The notes: generated from the sequence alone by a model not told the origin. Numbered from the stretch's first letter, positions 1-12,186 are shown. The stretch is DNA of 64,000 nucleotides from Aricia agestis (GCF_905147365.1 NC_056417.1:10996501-11060500); one strand, 5' to 3'. A program made the numbers and translations.

Positions 1-99
1 TTATTATAAAGATACTGAAATTGATCTAGATACAGTCCACAGGCAATTTTTAAATCTATTTCAAAATGAAAACTGAGTCGTAGCGTACAGACATTCACG

Positions 100-2168
100 A
101 TGGACAATAAAATCGTTAAATTCATACTTCACATTGAAAAAATAATTGGTGTGTTTCGTAATTTCTGCAACTACCCAAAAAAATTAAAAACATTTGTTAT
201 ACTTACGATATGCGTCGAAGCGGCCACTCATACCGCTCTCGGCTACTCTGAGTTGTCCACTAAGATTCCGCTAAACGTACATTTGCTTCACGTCATGCAC
301 GCCGTATTCACAGTTGTACTATCCGCCTCCTCCTGCTACTATTCGAAACATTTTATGAGTCTCCTAAATCTTCTATCACAAATCGACGGCAAGCTGAAAT
401 GCAATAGCAACGACGTCAGAAGCAGCTTCTCAATATTCATAATGATTCAGTTTCCACTCGTATTTTGCATAGTGTACTCAATGAAACTCCACTGGCGGGA
501 CGTAGTATGGTACAAGGAAGCAATTCAGGCATTTCGCGAGGTTTTTTTCTTCCGCTTTATGGCGCAAAGCGTTATGCTAATGAACATGCTGTATGTTCTG
601 CGGAATCAACTGGAATGGATCACCCGGGGATGCACGAGGAGCGATGATGATGATGAGTTATTTTACAAGAGAGGCTCGCCTTCTGTGGTGGAGCTGAAGA
701 TGGAGCCGCCTGCGCCGTATGCTCTCGACGACTACGTGGACGCGTACAGAAACATCAGGGCAGCCACTCAACAAATCAATAAGATTTTTAGTCTCCAGGT
801 TTGTCTGATGTTTTCACGGAAATGTTATGACTGCATAAGATATAATATATATAATTGTATCTACTTGAGTGACGGATCACCTATAGCTAAGTCGCGTCCA
901 ACCTGAACTTTGAAAGAGTCTTGAACTTTGAAAGAGTGATGAAACTTTGCAAGTGTGAATTTATAATACTATGGACGAAAACTTTTGTTGTTCATTGCAA
1001 AATGGTCAAAATAAATAAGTTGTTTTTCAATAGTCAACAACTTGTATTGTCTTTTCAGATTTTGATGATTATTATCTGCAAGTGCGCATACTACATCTCA
1101 TGTTTGTACAAAATGGCATACGATATTGTAAAGGTGTGTTTCCAATTTATATAAATTTCTTACTTGAACAATCATAAACCTAATAGGTTTTAATTATATA
1201 GTTCAATCTGCGAGGGTGGTATAACGCCTTTAAGTTTTTTTAGCTACATTCAAGCAATAACTACACTATAAGCAATAACTAGATAAATATTTTATTTTAA
1301 AGTTTTCTAATGCGATTTAAACGGAATCCTGGACACCCCTTCTGGTCAAACTGCTACAAACTGCTGTCAGAAAACCACTAAAATTGTTAAGGCCCTACCA
1401 CTCGGTTTTTTTTTCAGAGTGATTATGCCTGGGTGATAATGGGGATTGTATCCCTTCGGTTCATGTTGTACTTCCTGACCCTCCTGGGCTTGTGCTGGAG
1501 CGCCCAGAACGTCATGAAAAGCGTCAACACATTGCAACACACTTTGGGCAGGAATATGATTAATTTCGTTCTGAGTAAGATTTGTTTATATAAACTAGGA
1601 AACTGAATGATTAACCAAGTGCGCCAGAATAGGGGTTGGTTTTTGAGAGTATTTATGTATATTTGTTGTGGACTTTTTACCGACTTCCAAAAAGGAGGAG
1701 GTTATACGTTCGGCTGTATCTATCTTTTTTTTTTATCAGTTGTTTTCGTCGGTGGTACTTATCACTTATCAGTTACATGTTATTTCGTCCGCTACCACTT
1801 TAAACTTTTAAATACTTGGTTTACACTCGGGAAAAACATTTTATAAAATAAATATAGCTACTAGCAATAATTACCATCTCATCATCATTGGAACTGCATT
1901 ACACTTTGTTCAAATGGATTTTACTTAAAATATACTAAAGAAAAAAACTTATAGCCGACCTAAGTCCAATGTCCGATTAATTTCACTACTTACAGGTGAC
2001 AAGAGAAGTTTTCAAGAGACGAGAAACTTTTCCCGCGGCATCGCGAGAAATCCCGTGAAAATTCAAGTGTACGGTTTCATAGACGTCGACATGACGCTGC
2101 TACCGAAACTCATGATGCTCATAGTTTCATACACCGTGTTGGTCTTGCAGTATAATAATATTATTTAA
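100..2168 (+). CDS. insect gustatory receptor, complete, four exons
   Basis: A seven-transmembrane chemosensory receptor of the insect Gr family, a ligand-gated cation channel in the dendrite membrane of taste neurons. Coding exons are 100-798, 1059-1133, 1418-1574 and 1996-2168. Each junction has GT and AG, and phases are 0, 0 and 1. The joined frame is open for about 367 residues, normal for the family (350-450). Several hydrophobic spans are visible, for example around FVILTICVEAATHTALGY. The last exon has the family's diagnostic C-terminus: an acidic IDVDMTLLPKL stretch, then SYTVLVLQY, matching the TYhhhhhQF signature. Three short C-terminal exons with these phases are also usual for insect Gr genes. 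The start at 100 leaves a short N-terminus before the first span. A five-codon upstream ORF sits at 66-83. The subfamily (sugar, CO2 or bitter) is not clear; a lineage-specific bitter-type receptor is the likeliest. No frameshift or stop is seen. Confidence 0.87.
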
Positions 2169-2238
2169 TCGTTTGAGGATACTGGATTTCCTGAGATTGA
2201 GTTATGAAAACGCACACGTAAAGTTTTGGTTTCTACGA

Positions 2239-2273
2239 GTTACGGGCAAAGACTAAAGGTCTTTGCCCGTAAC
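2239..2273. repeat. perfect 15-bp hairpin downstream of the receptor gene
   Basis: Two perfect 15-base arms (2239-2253 and 2259-2273, core TTACGGGCAAAGAC) with a 5-base loop, 70 bases after the receptor stop codon. It lies in the likely 3' UTR. No transposon is recognised around it. Confidence 0.6.
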
Positions 2274-2624
2274 CTAACCTTTAACTGTTTCTTAATGGTC
2301 AATGGTTATAGGCCGTAAATCAACGGTTTCTTTTGTAAGTATGTGAGATCGGAAACTTTATAACTTTTTAATGGCGCCGTACATATGGCGGGGCCCAAGT
2401 GGGCCTTACGGTAAATGAGAGGCAAAAATAACTCTATGTTGGTATAGCTTCTTAGAAAATCTAGTGTTTTTAAATTACGATTTTGTTTAGTCTTTTAAAG
2501 TGCTGAGACTTATTTCGAGTGCGTTCAAGTATCAAGATTTGAATTCACTTTTTATTTACTTGTAAACGCACATGTTTGAATTTAAATGAAGCGTCCATAG
2601 ATATTATATATTATATTAATTATA

Positions 2625-3000
2625 ACGCCTCCGTGGTCTAGTGGTTAGAGCGTCGCTCTCGACTCCGGAGGTCGTGGGTTCGAATCCCGCGTTGGAAACA
2701 TGTTATTTCCAAGTTTGGTTAGGACAATGCAGGCTGATCACCTGATTGTCTGACAAGTAAGATGATCCATGCGTCGGATGGGCATGTAAAAAGTCGGTCC
2801 TGCGCCTGATCTCTCGCCAGTCGTGTCGGTCTTCCGTCCCACTGGGTTATGAGAGTAAAAGGAATAGAGAGTGCTCTTGTGTACTGCGCACACACTTGGG
2901 CACTATAAAATTACTCCTGCGTACCTGGCCTGGTTTCAATGAAACCGGCCACCGTCACCGAAACCGGTGTGGGGAGTATTATTATATTATATTATCTTAT
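2625..3000 (+). mobile_element. tRNA-derived SINE, full length
   Basis: A tRNA-like head carries an A box (TGGTCTAGTGG near 2634) and a B box (GGTTCGAATCC, 2677-2687), the internal RNA polymerase III promoter. A roughly 250-base unrelated body follows, and the element ends in an ATT-rich tail. A near-identical copy lies at 61494-61855, a reverse copy at 27661-28051, and tail fragments at 10868-10960 and inside 40498-40890. The body length and dispersed copies exclude a genuine tRNA gene. Confidence 0.88.
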
Positions 3001-3345
3001 ATCTTTAAACGAGCAATTCTTGTATATATATCATTGGAATCTCGGAATCGGCTCCAACGATTTTCATGAAATTTAGTGTATAGGGGGTTTCGGGGACGAT
3101 AAATCGATCTAGCTAGGAATCATCTTTAAAAAATGTCTTTTTATTCGTGTTTTATCGAAAATCGATAAACTGAAAAATATGACTCTTCCTGACATCTATG
3201 GGCGAATAACAATACTATTTTGTGAGCAACTAATTGTTTTAACGACACAACAACATCTAAAGCTATTCCAGTAGATGGCGTTGTTAAGTAACACGAAGTC
3301 AATGAGTGTTTGCTATACCGAGCAAAGCTCGGTCATCCAGGTACT
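2998..3345 (+). mobile_element. Helitron-like element with terminal hairpin
   Basis: It starts ATCTTTAAACGAGCAATTC and ends with the hairpin CCGAGCAAAGCTCGG (3318-3332) followed by TCATCCAGGTACT. A short GC hairpin close to the 3' end is a Helitron trait, and I recognise this sequence type from lepidopteran genomes. The CTRR end is not obvious, so the class is an inference. It abuts the SINE tail directly. Confidence 0.5.
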
Positions 3346-3942
3346 TATAAATAATAAATCATGTTTTTGAACTATTGCTGACGAAAGTGTGTTTTATTTT
3401 TATAACGAACCTGAAATTTAAGTAAATAGCTTAATATTTCGAGCAGTTACAAACTTAAATATTATTATTATTTATTAGTGCTATAGAGATTTAAAAGATG
3501 ATCAAAACTCAAAAGGACTTTAAATATGAACGGGGCTTTAAAATTGATATTATCCAATATCCATGTCTATAAAAGTATAAGAAAGTTTATTTGATATTAT
3601 CGATAGTAATAATATGTGGTTTTATTTACAAAATATATTTTGATCACAATTTATAAAGTAAGTCAATACTAATATTATAAAATAATAATAATAATATTTG
3701 TTTTATTTCCGAAAAGATTTGTAACAAATGCTTTCAGAACGTTGCTACTACTGCTACCACCGCGCCGATTCGGGAACTAGCCCGGCGAGATGAAACGGCG
3801 TAAGAAACTCGCACGGGGTCCCACTTTTTACCAAAAAAGTGAGTTGCGTGTTTTACCAAAAGAGTGAGATAAGAGATTAGAAATGCGAAAGGCCCTCTGT
3901 TTGTTGATTACTCAGCCTTAATATGCTGAACTAATTTAGATT
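3346..3942. other. AT-rich spacer, no gene seen
   Basis: Mostly AT-rich, with simple AAT runs near 3675-3700. A GC-richer patch at 3755-3830 (with GGAACTAGCCCGGCGAG) looks like part of an old repeat that I cannot name. No open frame of note. Confidence 0.5.
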
Positions 3943-4142
3943 AAACTAGATGATGCCCGCAACTCCGTTGCGCCAAAATTCGATTATCGCGAGGGAACCG
4001 TACATTTTTCCGGAACAAAAAGTATCCTATGTCAAAGTATCTCAAATGTAACGTATGCCTATCAGCAAAATCGGTTCAGCAGTTTAAGCGTGGAGAGGTA
4101 ACAGACAGACAGACACATTTTTGCATTTATTACATTAGTATT
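3943..4142 (-). mobile_element. Helitron-like lepidopteran repeat, truncated
   Basis: Reads in reverse: AATACTAATGTAATAAATGC, CTGT repeats, then the region ending near CAACGGAGTTGCGGGCATCA. It belongs to the family fully represented at 4338-4969. The short open frame at 4029-4235 is an accident of this repeat. Confidence 0.65.
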
Positions 4143-4337
4143 TATATTATATTATGGTTTATGGATTTAGCTAAAAATGTATGGCGTATTTTTCATTCAA
4201 AGAAAAGCCTACCCATAAATATCGTAAAAGTTTAGCTGGGAATAAATTAATATTGAATATAGAACGTAACAGGCTTTAGGGTGCTATAAGCCTTTAGCAA
4301 AAACATGCCAGAGGTTAATAAAAACGAAAAGTGGGTT

Positions 4338-4969
4338 TTATACTAATATTATAAATGCGAAAGTATCTCTGTCTGTCTGTCTGTCTCGCTTTCTCGCCAA
4401 AACTACCGAACCGATTGTGATGAAATTTTGAATACAGATAGTCTAAAGCCTGAGAAAGGACATAGGCTACTTATTTACTGGAAAAAAGGTTCGTAAGGGG
4501 GTGAAAATGCGTAAATTTGTTCAAATTAAGTTAGTTCCAAAAATTTATAATAGATGGCGCCATGCGTCTCCTACATCGCGGTGACGCTTGCCCAGACTTC
4601 TTTCTATAATAGGTGGTATCATCTTACATAAGAGTTTCAATTTTTTTTTCGATTGTTATTACTATTTCCGTTATTAAATAACTCAGTACTTTATCTATGC
4701 AGTGACGTAACCTTAAAAGTTAAACCTATCAATGATATAAATAGTTTATGGGTAAAGTTGTGTAATTGTGGGCCTAAATAAGCTTTAAATTTGGCATAAA
4801 ATATAAAGTTTAATTAAAAAAAATTAAATATTATGTACACACTGCACAGCTGTTTTGATTTAAGGGGTACCAGGGTTTTATTTTATAAAAGCATTTGACA
4901 CCAATTTTGTTGGCATCTCGCGCTATAAACTGAAGTCCACGCGGACGAAGTCGCGGGCAACAGCTAGTA
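4338..4969 (+). mobile_element. Helitron-like lepidopteran repeat, long copy
   Basis: Begins ATACTAATATTATAAATGCG followed by CTGT repeats, and ends GTCGCGGGCAACAGCTAGT. The CTAG-T terminus fits a Helitron CTRR end inserted at a T. No terminal inverted repeats. At about 630 bases it is the longest member here; it encodes nothing and is presumably non-autonomous. The Helitron label rests on family knowledge. Confidence 0.65.
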
Positions 4970-5427
4970 TATTATAGGTAAGAGTTTACCAATGGCCAAT
5001 GACCGATACTAGTTGCTATAACAAGTTTTAAGACGGTCGCAGATTAAGTACATTTCAAACGGCTTAAAACTTGAGTCTGTTAATTTTCATCTATGTATAA
5101 TTTTGGCTAACATTCAAAACATACCATAAATTACAATTTTATATCTGTTAAGACTTGTTTTAATGAATTCGCACTGCATCGTTGAAATAATAATTAATCA
5201 ATAAATGAAACAAAGAGAGTGAGGTTATACACACGGCAGGAATAATTATAGAGGGTAGAGTTAAGTCGTGCATAATGCGATTAAGGATATTACACATCAT
5301 CAGGCGACACCATCCTGCAACTTACTGATGTCGCTATGTATAAAAATGTCGTGGACTCACGAGTAAGATAGATCCAGTTGGATTATACTTAGTAGATGAA
5401 GCATCCCATGTTTTCTTTTTTCTGTAT
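4970..5427. other. spacer, nothing recognised
   Basis: AT-rich sequence without a long open frame, repeat or RNA gene that I can recognise. Confidence 0.5.
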
Positions 5428-6000
5428 TTTATACGCTGCTTGTAATAGTTGGGGAGGGGAAGAGGGGTTTTCGGGATAAGCTCGAGCGTGTCAGATTAAG
5501 CTTATATAGGCTTCCGACATAACGTATATAGTTATCATGGTATAGAAATCAGATTTCTCACATGGTGGGTTAATTTTTTTTTAAATATTGAAATGTCATC
5601 GGATCTGTCAGATTAAGATAGAGGATGTTTAGTATACCCCAAAGAAGCTTCCACTGACGATTCAAAGGTTAGGTAAGCCTGTAGGGACATTTTAAAATAT
5701 AAAAAAATAAAGCTTCATATTTCCTAAGTAAGCCTCGCAGATATCTTATTTTGCACTAAACTAAATGAGTTAGTCCTTGTTGTCTAAAATATATTTATAT
5801 GTTATGTAAATAAGCAATTTTCTCAATATATTATTTTCTTTTTCAAAACTTTGAAATGGCTGCAGTTTCTGAACCCACCGCTAAAATAAAAAACGCTCCT
5901 ATTATTTTTTAATCAGTTTTACTTCATGTAAAACCCTACTAGGTCTCTATGACGCTCGAGTGACTACACAATTAGCACCTTCCCCTCCCCTACTATAACT
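5428..6000. mobile_element. inverted-repeat element with GGGGAGGGGAAG ends
   Basis: The left side reads AGTTGGGGAGGGGAAG then GCTCGAGCGTGTCAGATTAAG. The right side has the reverse order, GACGCTCGAGTGAC then CTTCCCCTCCCCTAC. A fragment of the same family lies reversed at 46338-46408. Probably a non-autonomous DNA transposon; exact ends are uncertain. Confidence 0.5.
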
Positions 6001-6379
6001 AAACATTTGTTTTATTTTATATTCAGAAGGCTTACACTTATAACTTAGACAGCTAGTACATTAATTTAGATAAACATATAGCTAATGATAGCCTTCACAT
6101 GATTGTGTGAATATTTCACTGTTGTATAAATAAAGATAATACAAGTCAGCAAAAACGTGTCGAACTATATTTAATTAATAATTATGTCGCCAGTCGCTTC
6201 TCTGTTATCTATCGCGCGTCAGTTGCATACAATGCATACGCACCTTTAAGCGGTATTTATTTTTAAGCCGTGCTTTTATAATTATTATTCCTTTTTATAA
6301 TTTATTATGCAGACTGGTTAAAAAGGTTTGCATGGTTAATGTTTCTGAATGGACCTACCGATCTGATGCAAAAATTACG
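6001..6379. other. spacer, nothing recognised
   Basis: AT-rich DNA. No gene, RNA or clear repeat found. Confidence 0.45.
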
Positions 6380-6726
6380 CCTTTTTTTTTTTTTTTATAT
6401 AAAATTAAGGGGGCAAACGAGCAAACGGGTCACCTGATGGAAAGCAACTTCCGTCGCCCATGGACACTCGCAGCTTCAGAAGAGCTGTAGGTGCGTTGCC
6501 GGCCTTTTAAAGGGGGAATAGGGTAATAGGGGAGGGTAGGGATGGGAAGGGAAGGGAATAGGGGAGGGCAGGGAATGGAATAGGGTAGGGGATTGGGCCT
6601 CCGGTAAACTCACTCACTCGGCGAAACACAGCGCAAACGCTGTTTCACGCCGGTTTTCTGTGAGAACGTGGTATTTCTCCGGTCGAGCCGGCCCATTTGT
6701 GCCGAAGCATGGCTCTCCCACGTATA
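6380..6726 (-). mobile_element. poly-A interspersed repeat (family A), reverse copy
   Basis: On the minus strand it starts ACGTGGGAGAGCCATGCTTC, passes through a CCCTACCCTATTCCC-rich stretch, and ends CAGGTGACCCGTTTGCTCG, CCCCCTTA and poly-A (the T run at 6381-6396). The 3' end resembles tails of lepidopteran non-LTR elements, so it is a SINE or LINE-tail derivative. Six copies are in the window. Confidence 0.75.
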
Positions 6727-6824
6727 AATATTATTTACCACTTTTTAGTTTCGATCATAATTATCTGGATCTTATATTATAAATCATAGTTTTCGTCCCT
6801 ACTACGGTGCGAAGTTGTTTTAAA

Positions 6825-7044
6825 ACTAGTTGATGCCTGCAACTCCGTTTCACCAAAATTGGTTTATCGCGCAAGAACCGTATTTTTTTTCGGGATAAAA
6901 ATTTTCCTGTACCCCGAATCAAACTACAAACTCAAATATCTACCTACATACAAAATGGCAAAATCAGTTCAGCGCTTTGGGCGTAAAGAGGTAACAGGCA
7001 GACAGACAGACAGAGACACACTTTCGCATTTATAATATTAGTAC
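6825..7044 (-). mobile_element. Helitron-like repeat, partial
   Basis: Minus-strand member of the ATACTAATATTATAAATGCG family, with (CTGT)n near 6995-7020 and the GTTGCAGGCATCAACTAGT end at 6825. Confidence 0.65.
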
Positions 7045-7369
7045 TATCGACGATATGGGCATATACACATTTTAGTCATAATTATAAACATGAAACAAAA
7101 TTGGCACTCACTGCAGCTTAAAAAACTTGATAAGCTGAATAAATTGCGCAGTAAAAAATAAAGCGAAGTAAGGTATCTTCAATATCCATTACGGCAGCGC
7201 AGCGCGGCGCAGCAGTGCTGTGCAAACAGCGCAGCATTGTTCGGCGTAAGCCACGAGCGAACAAAAATAAACACTTGGCTTACGTTTCATTATGTGCGTG
7301 GTCCAAATTTGGATAAAAGATATACCTACAAGTCTTTAAAATGTACGTCCTCAAGTTTAAGAACGGGGT

Positions 7370-7617
7370 TGCAGAGTAACACCGTGTAACCGTGTAACAT
7401 CGCATCAGTTCAGTCCCTCAGTTTGATCCAGACTGACGAAAGAATGATCCTGTAACCGTGTTATTAACGGACTGATCGTTTTTAATGTTCCGTTGCCAAA
7501 TGGCAAAAAAACGGAACCCTTATTTTATTATGTATTTTTGGCCATCATTCTGGCGTCAGCCTAAGACTATGATGGACTGAACTGATGCCAGACTGACCGT
7601 GTAACTCTAGTCTTAGA
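7370..7617. mobile_element. DNA-transposon-like repeat
   Basis: The ends share an inverted motif (AGAGTAACACCGTG left, ACGGTGTAACTCT-like right). The right part, GATGGACTGAACTGATGCC then AGACTGACCGT, recurs at 60516-60593 next to a Dscam exon. Encodes nothing. Confidence 0.5.
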
Positions 7618-7945
7618 TTTATCACAATAAGTAAGTAATAATATATTGAATATTTATTGGGCGCAACTAGTCGCGCGCACCTCCACCGAATCACTGGCCA
7701 TACTGCCCTTTACATACATGTACAATACTCATACAATGTACAAAGAATACCCCTAAAATACTAATAAATGTAGAAAAGAGTACAATGTAGGAATTTCTAA
7801 CATTTATCAACCATAAGTCATTACAAAATGTGACTGTAGGGTTAAATAAAAATACGTATGGCACCCGGGGACTGCCGCGGTAAAGCTATTACATAGCATT
7901 TTTATCTTATGTCTAGATGCTTACGAATTATATAACTTATATAAT

Positions 7946-8413
7946 AGGGATGATGACAAGGTCAAAGATTAGCGAATTTTGTTAATAAAATAAAGAAATC
8001 ACGGTAAAAAATAAGTGTTCCCTAAATATCGGCTTGATAGCATTTGTAATTTTTTTGTTATGCGCCTTCAAAGTTGGATATTCAAGTCAAATTTTTTTTC
8101 AATTAAATTTCTTAATATTTATATGTATACAATTCGATAACTTATGCAATTAAAAACAACTTTTGTTATGAAACCACTTTTATAAACGCAATATTTAATA
8201 TACCTGTCGAACAAAGTTGTCTCCCGATGCGTACAAACTACGTAAGACTGACGTCATACTTTCGGAGCGTTTCGGGCAGGTCTTTTTTATGAGATATTTG
8301 AATTGTCATATCTTGGTGAATTTTTAAGCTATCAGAGTCATTCTTTCAGCGATGTTTCTATTTTTTAAGTATCTTTCAATTACCGATAAGAAAAAAAAAT
8401 AGTCATCATGCCT
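7946..8413. mobile_element. MITE family B, intact copy
   Basis: 468 bases with short inverted ends (AGGGATGATGAC left, GTCATCATGCCT right) flanked by AT on both sides. It is highly similar over its whole length to 16604-17080. Non-coding, so it must have been moved by an enzyme from elsewhere. Confidence 0.75.
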
Positions 8414-9794
8414 ATTCCTTAATTTGATCGCCGCGCTCAAAACCCGCGATAACAGCTATGCAATAACTTAAAAACGCCACATCTTCTCACTTAGACCAAG
8501 CGCTTATGCACTCTTAAATAAAACTGCACTAAAATAAATTAATAATGTCTCAATTGTTGTGGTTATATTTAATTAATTACCATAGCGTATTACAACGGTA
8601 ATATTATATTTCGCCCATATCGTATTGATTTTAATGATGAGTAGTATGTAAAAGTACCTCAATTGCACTTTTTGCAACATAAAACACCATGGTTAAGAAT
8701 AACTGAAATTAATTTTGTCTTAAAAAAGTAGAACCTCGTAACAAAATATTTCCAACCTTTGTATTTTATTTCTTCCGAAACCTGTGCAAGGCTTGGTATC
8801 TACGAATAATAAAAACTATGGTACCGTCGAAGAAATTGGTTCATAGGCAGTTGACGGACCTACGTCAAAAGGGGTAAAAGAAGTGCCATCGAAAACAGTA
8901 CGACGAATACAGCAATTTTTAAATACAATGGTGCTTAATTATAATAATTATTATGTTGCTTCTAAGAATACAGTACAATAGTTTTAAAATAGTTTATTGC
9001 CATCAGAAAACTAATTACATAACATTTTAAAGAACACATTATAAAATTATTACTTGCATAGAATATCTTGTTAGTTGCGCAGCCCCTACACTAAGAAATT
9101 CTTGTGCTGTAGGGGTTGCCTGCCGATTGACATAAATTATGAAGACAGAAAGATTACATAACAATTCAATAGGTATTATATCTATAATCTTCGTGATGTT
9201 ACACAATATATCAACAGATATATATTAACAGTTATAGATGATAAGACAATGTTATTAACCTAAATAAAACAACAACATTAAACAATCTCTCAAATAGTTT
9301 CCGATTCGATTAACTACATAGTGTAAATGGTAATATTATTAAATGTTAATCGTGATTTTTGGTCGGAAAATCCCGAATTCTTGGCCATTATCGTGAAAAT
9401 AAAGTTGGGATCAAGTAACTCAATTAAAGCGAGTTGGTCTAACCGTAATGAATTTACCGGAACACACCACTTTTTGTAGATACCTATTCCATTAGTAGAG
9501 ATAACTTTGTTTATTTATAACTCGGTTTCATCAACTTATTTGTTGATTTGGTATCCATTTTTTATATGTTTCATTTGGTTAGAATGTGTAGGCCGATCCA
9601 ACCACCGCGCCGCCGTCAGCGTCACAAAAAAAATATTCAAATAACAAAGGAGGAGACAAAAGAAAGGAGATTTGCTGGAGATAAAAGAAATATAACATAG
9701 TAAGAATGTGATAATGATTATGAAGGTTTAAGAATAAGGAAATTCCCTCCTCCTCCAGTCGTGTTCCTCATGTCTGAGGGTCGTGACCTCCCCC
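8414..9794. other. long AT-rich spacer
   Basis: No gene seen. A fragment of MITE family L (GGTTCATAGGCAG) lies near 8835, and an imperfect hairpin around CAGCCCCTACA and TGTAGGGGTTGC lies at 9079-9119. The rest is AT-rich and unremarkable. Confidence 0.5.
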
Positions 9795-9995
9795 TTATAT
9801 GACCTTCCTTCTAATGGTCTTACGCCAGCTGTTCCTATCCTCGGCCACTCGAAGAGCGTCGTAGACGGTGGACTCAAGTGTGGTGCGGATTTGATCGGAC
9901 CAACGCATGGGACTGCGACCTCGTGGTCTTTTTCCCTCAATCTTGCCAGTTACCATCAGTTTTTCAAGATTGTCTCCTTTTTTTCTGGCTATATG
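9795..9995 (-). mobile_element. LINE (RTE-like) reverse transcriptase C-terminal fragment
   Basis: Minus-strand translation gives HIARKKGDNLEKLMVTGKIE, then GKRPRGRSPMRWSDQI, then VAEDRNSWRKTIRRKVI and a stop. The order 'LEKLM..GKIEGKRPRGR..MRW.DQI' followed by 'DR..WR' is the conserved C-terminus of ORF2 in many endonuclease-type non-LTR retrotransposons. Only the 3' tip survives; the upstream reverse transcriptase domain is absent. The short reading frames in 9728-9998 are other frames of this piece. Confidence 0.75.
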
Positions 9996-10518
9996 TAAGG
10001 AAATTAAATATATTGTTTTAAACCAACGATAATGGAATTCATTTGAAGTAAAAGTACAGTTTCGGAAGAATCCATTTATTTTGGAGCAGTATCTGAAAGA
10101 AAATTAACATATATTAGATAATAAATAATTAATATAAAAATAAATATAATCAATAATCATTAGTTCATTACACAACATCAATTAGTAATTAATAATTACT
10201 ATTTACCTTCACATGTAGGTGACGCATTAAGTACAAAATAACTTTAAAGAAAGTTGCTCGTAAGCCACATTCTTACAACTTCAGTTGCAAGTTGTAGGGC
10301 AACTCACGGCGACACAAACTTTTTCATATAAGTAAAGACAAACTTCTTACAGTCGACTTCGCAACTTCGGCTATTAAACTTCTATTTATTCTCAGCAGAC
10401 TAACAAAATCAACTTTTCATTGCTTTTTACAGTATCGATACATTTGTTACAAAATTATGTATTCAAGAAATGCTTGGAAAATATTTGCATAATTTATTCA
10501 CTCCTTTTGTTTTGAAAC
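9996..10518. other. AT-rich spacer
   Basis: No gene or repeat recognised. Confidence 0.45.
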
Positions 10519-10827
10519 GGTTTTTTTTATGAAATAAGGAGGCAAACGAGCAAACGGGTCACCTGATGGAAAGCAACTTCCGTCGCCCATGGACACTCGC
10601 AGCATCAGAAGAGCTGCAAGTGCGTTGCCGGCCTTTTAAGAGGGAATAGGGTAATAGGGGAGGGTAGGGAAGGGAATAGGGTAGGGGTTAGGGGATTGGG
10701 CCTCCGGTTAACTCACTCACTCGGCGAAACACAGCGCAAGCGCTGTTTCACGCCGGTTTTCTCTGAGAACGTGGTATTTATCCGGTCGAGCCGGCCCATT
10801 CGTGCCGAAGCATGGCTCTCCCACGTA
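10519..10827 (-). mobile_element. poly-A interspersed repeat (family A), reverse copy
   Basis: Complete minus-strand copy with a T run at 10521-10528 and the 5' start ACGTGGGAGAGCCATGC ending at 10827. Very close to the 11326-11668 copy. Confidence 0.78.
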
Positions 10828-10867
10828 TGATATGCACGTAATATGCACGTAATAATAATATAATATT

Positions 10868-10960
10868 AGCTCCCACACCGGTTTCAGTGACGGTAGTCGG
10901 TTTCATTGAAACCAGGCCAGCTACGCAGGAGTAGTTTTATAGTGCCCAAGTGTTCGCGCA
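10868..10960 (-). mobile_element. SINE tail fragment
   Basis: Reverse copy of the last ~90 bases of the SINE body (GCTCCCACACCGGTTTCAGT through AGTGCCCAAGTG). The tRNA head is missing. Confidence 0.7.
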
Positions 10961-11253
10961 TCCTTGTTAGCCTTTTCCCTTACCTAAGCCCTATCCATAT
11001 TCTTTCCATCCTCATCAGCAATCCTACTTTATACATCCTCCCAAGTTCAAAGTTAGTCACCATCCATCCTATTTCGTTGACGGTCGTGTGCCGAAATTAT
11101 TAATTCTGTGTTTTTCTATTTCTCTATTTTTAGTTTGTAAAATAAATCTTTTTTTAAAAAGGGGTCTAGAAAGAACCCCATAACAGTACGTAAGCATAAG
11201 TGATTAAAATAGAATAAAAAACTAAATTGAAATCGGTTCATCTTTTCGGGAGC
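10961..11253. other. spacer with CT-rich sequence
   Basis: Pyrimidine-rich stretch at 10970-11075, then AT-rich DNA with AATAAA near 11139. No gene assigned. Confidence 0.4.
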
Positions 11254-11740
11254 TATGATGCCACACAGACAGATAGACAGACAGACACGTCAAACTTATA
11301 ACACTCCTCTTTTTGCGTCTGGGGTATATACGTGGGAGAGCCATGCTTCGGCACGAATGGGCCGGCTCGACAGGATAAATACCACGTTCTCACAGAAAAC
11401 CGGCGTGAAACAGCGCTTGCGCTGTGTTTCGCCGAGTGAGTGAGTTTACCGGAGGCCCAATCCCCTAACCCCTACCCTATTCCCTTCCCTACCCTCAACT
11501 ATTCCCTTCCCTTCCCTACCCTCCTCTATTACCCTATTCCCTCTTAAAAGGCTGGCAACGCACTTGCAGCTCTTCTGATGCTGCGAGTGTCCATGGGCGA
11601 CGGAAGTTGCTTTCCATCAGGTGACCCGTTTGCTCGTTTGCCCCCTTATTTAATAAAAAAAAAATATATATGATGCCACACAGACAGATAGACAGACAGA
11701 CACGTCAAACTTATAACACTCCTCTTTTTGCGTCTGGGGT
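11254..11740 (+). mobile_element. poly-A repeat (family A) flanked by identical 72-bp direct repeats
   Basis: The insertion occupies 11326-11668: 5' end near ACGTGGGAGAGCC, pyrimidine-rich middle, GTGACCCGTTTGCTCG, then an A run. On both sides stands the same 72-base sequence (11254-11325 and 11669-11740), identical by eye, starting TATGATGCCACACAGACAG and ending TTTGCGTCTGGGGT. This fits a target-site duplication of unusual length, or a local duplication with the repeat in the middle. Confidence 0.8.
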
Positions 11741-12186
11741 TAAAAATTGATGTTTACTAGTTTCATTGCTTGGAAAATAATTATAAAAAAATTAAATCAC
11801 ATTGCTACAATTTACAACGAATTCAGAAAGGCTCTATACAAAGCGCTTAAACTGTAGGTACATAGAATTAGAGTAATTTAACTAGCACTTATCATAAATA
11901 CCTCCAACGCGTCGAAGTTTAGGCAGCAGCCGGACAAAGCCTGTACCGCAATTGGAACAAAGTGGCCCATTACGGGCCGGCCTAATGGACCAAAGTGGAC
12001 TATTACAATTACGCCCGCAAAGTTTTACTGCAACATAGACCTTTATCGAGGTGGTCAGTTTAAAAGCTGAAGTGGAAGTGGACTTTACGCAAATAATGTT
12101 GCTAAGTGTTGGTGTAGATTCTATACTATGGAGTATGGACTATTATTTAAAAGTTTACTTTAACCTTGGGTTGGGACTTGTGACTA
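11741..12186. other. spacer, nothing recognised
   Basis: No gene seen. Confidence 0.45.

Noticed and set aside
1607..1846. 79-codon plus-strand frame inside the receptor gene
   Set aside because: It lies in the third intron of the gustatory receptor; the spliced frame bypasses it.
2239..2273. Intrinsic transcription terminator
   Set aside because: Perfect hairpin but no T run, and bacterial-type terminators do not apply to an intron-bearing animal gene.
2625..2695. Possible tRNA gene (A and B boxes present)
   Set aside because: Dispersed copies share a 250-base body and ATT tail, so it is a SINE head. A clean cloverleaf was not evident.
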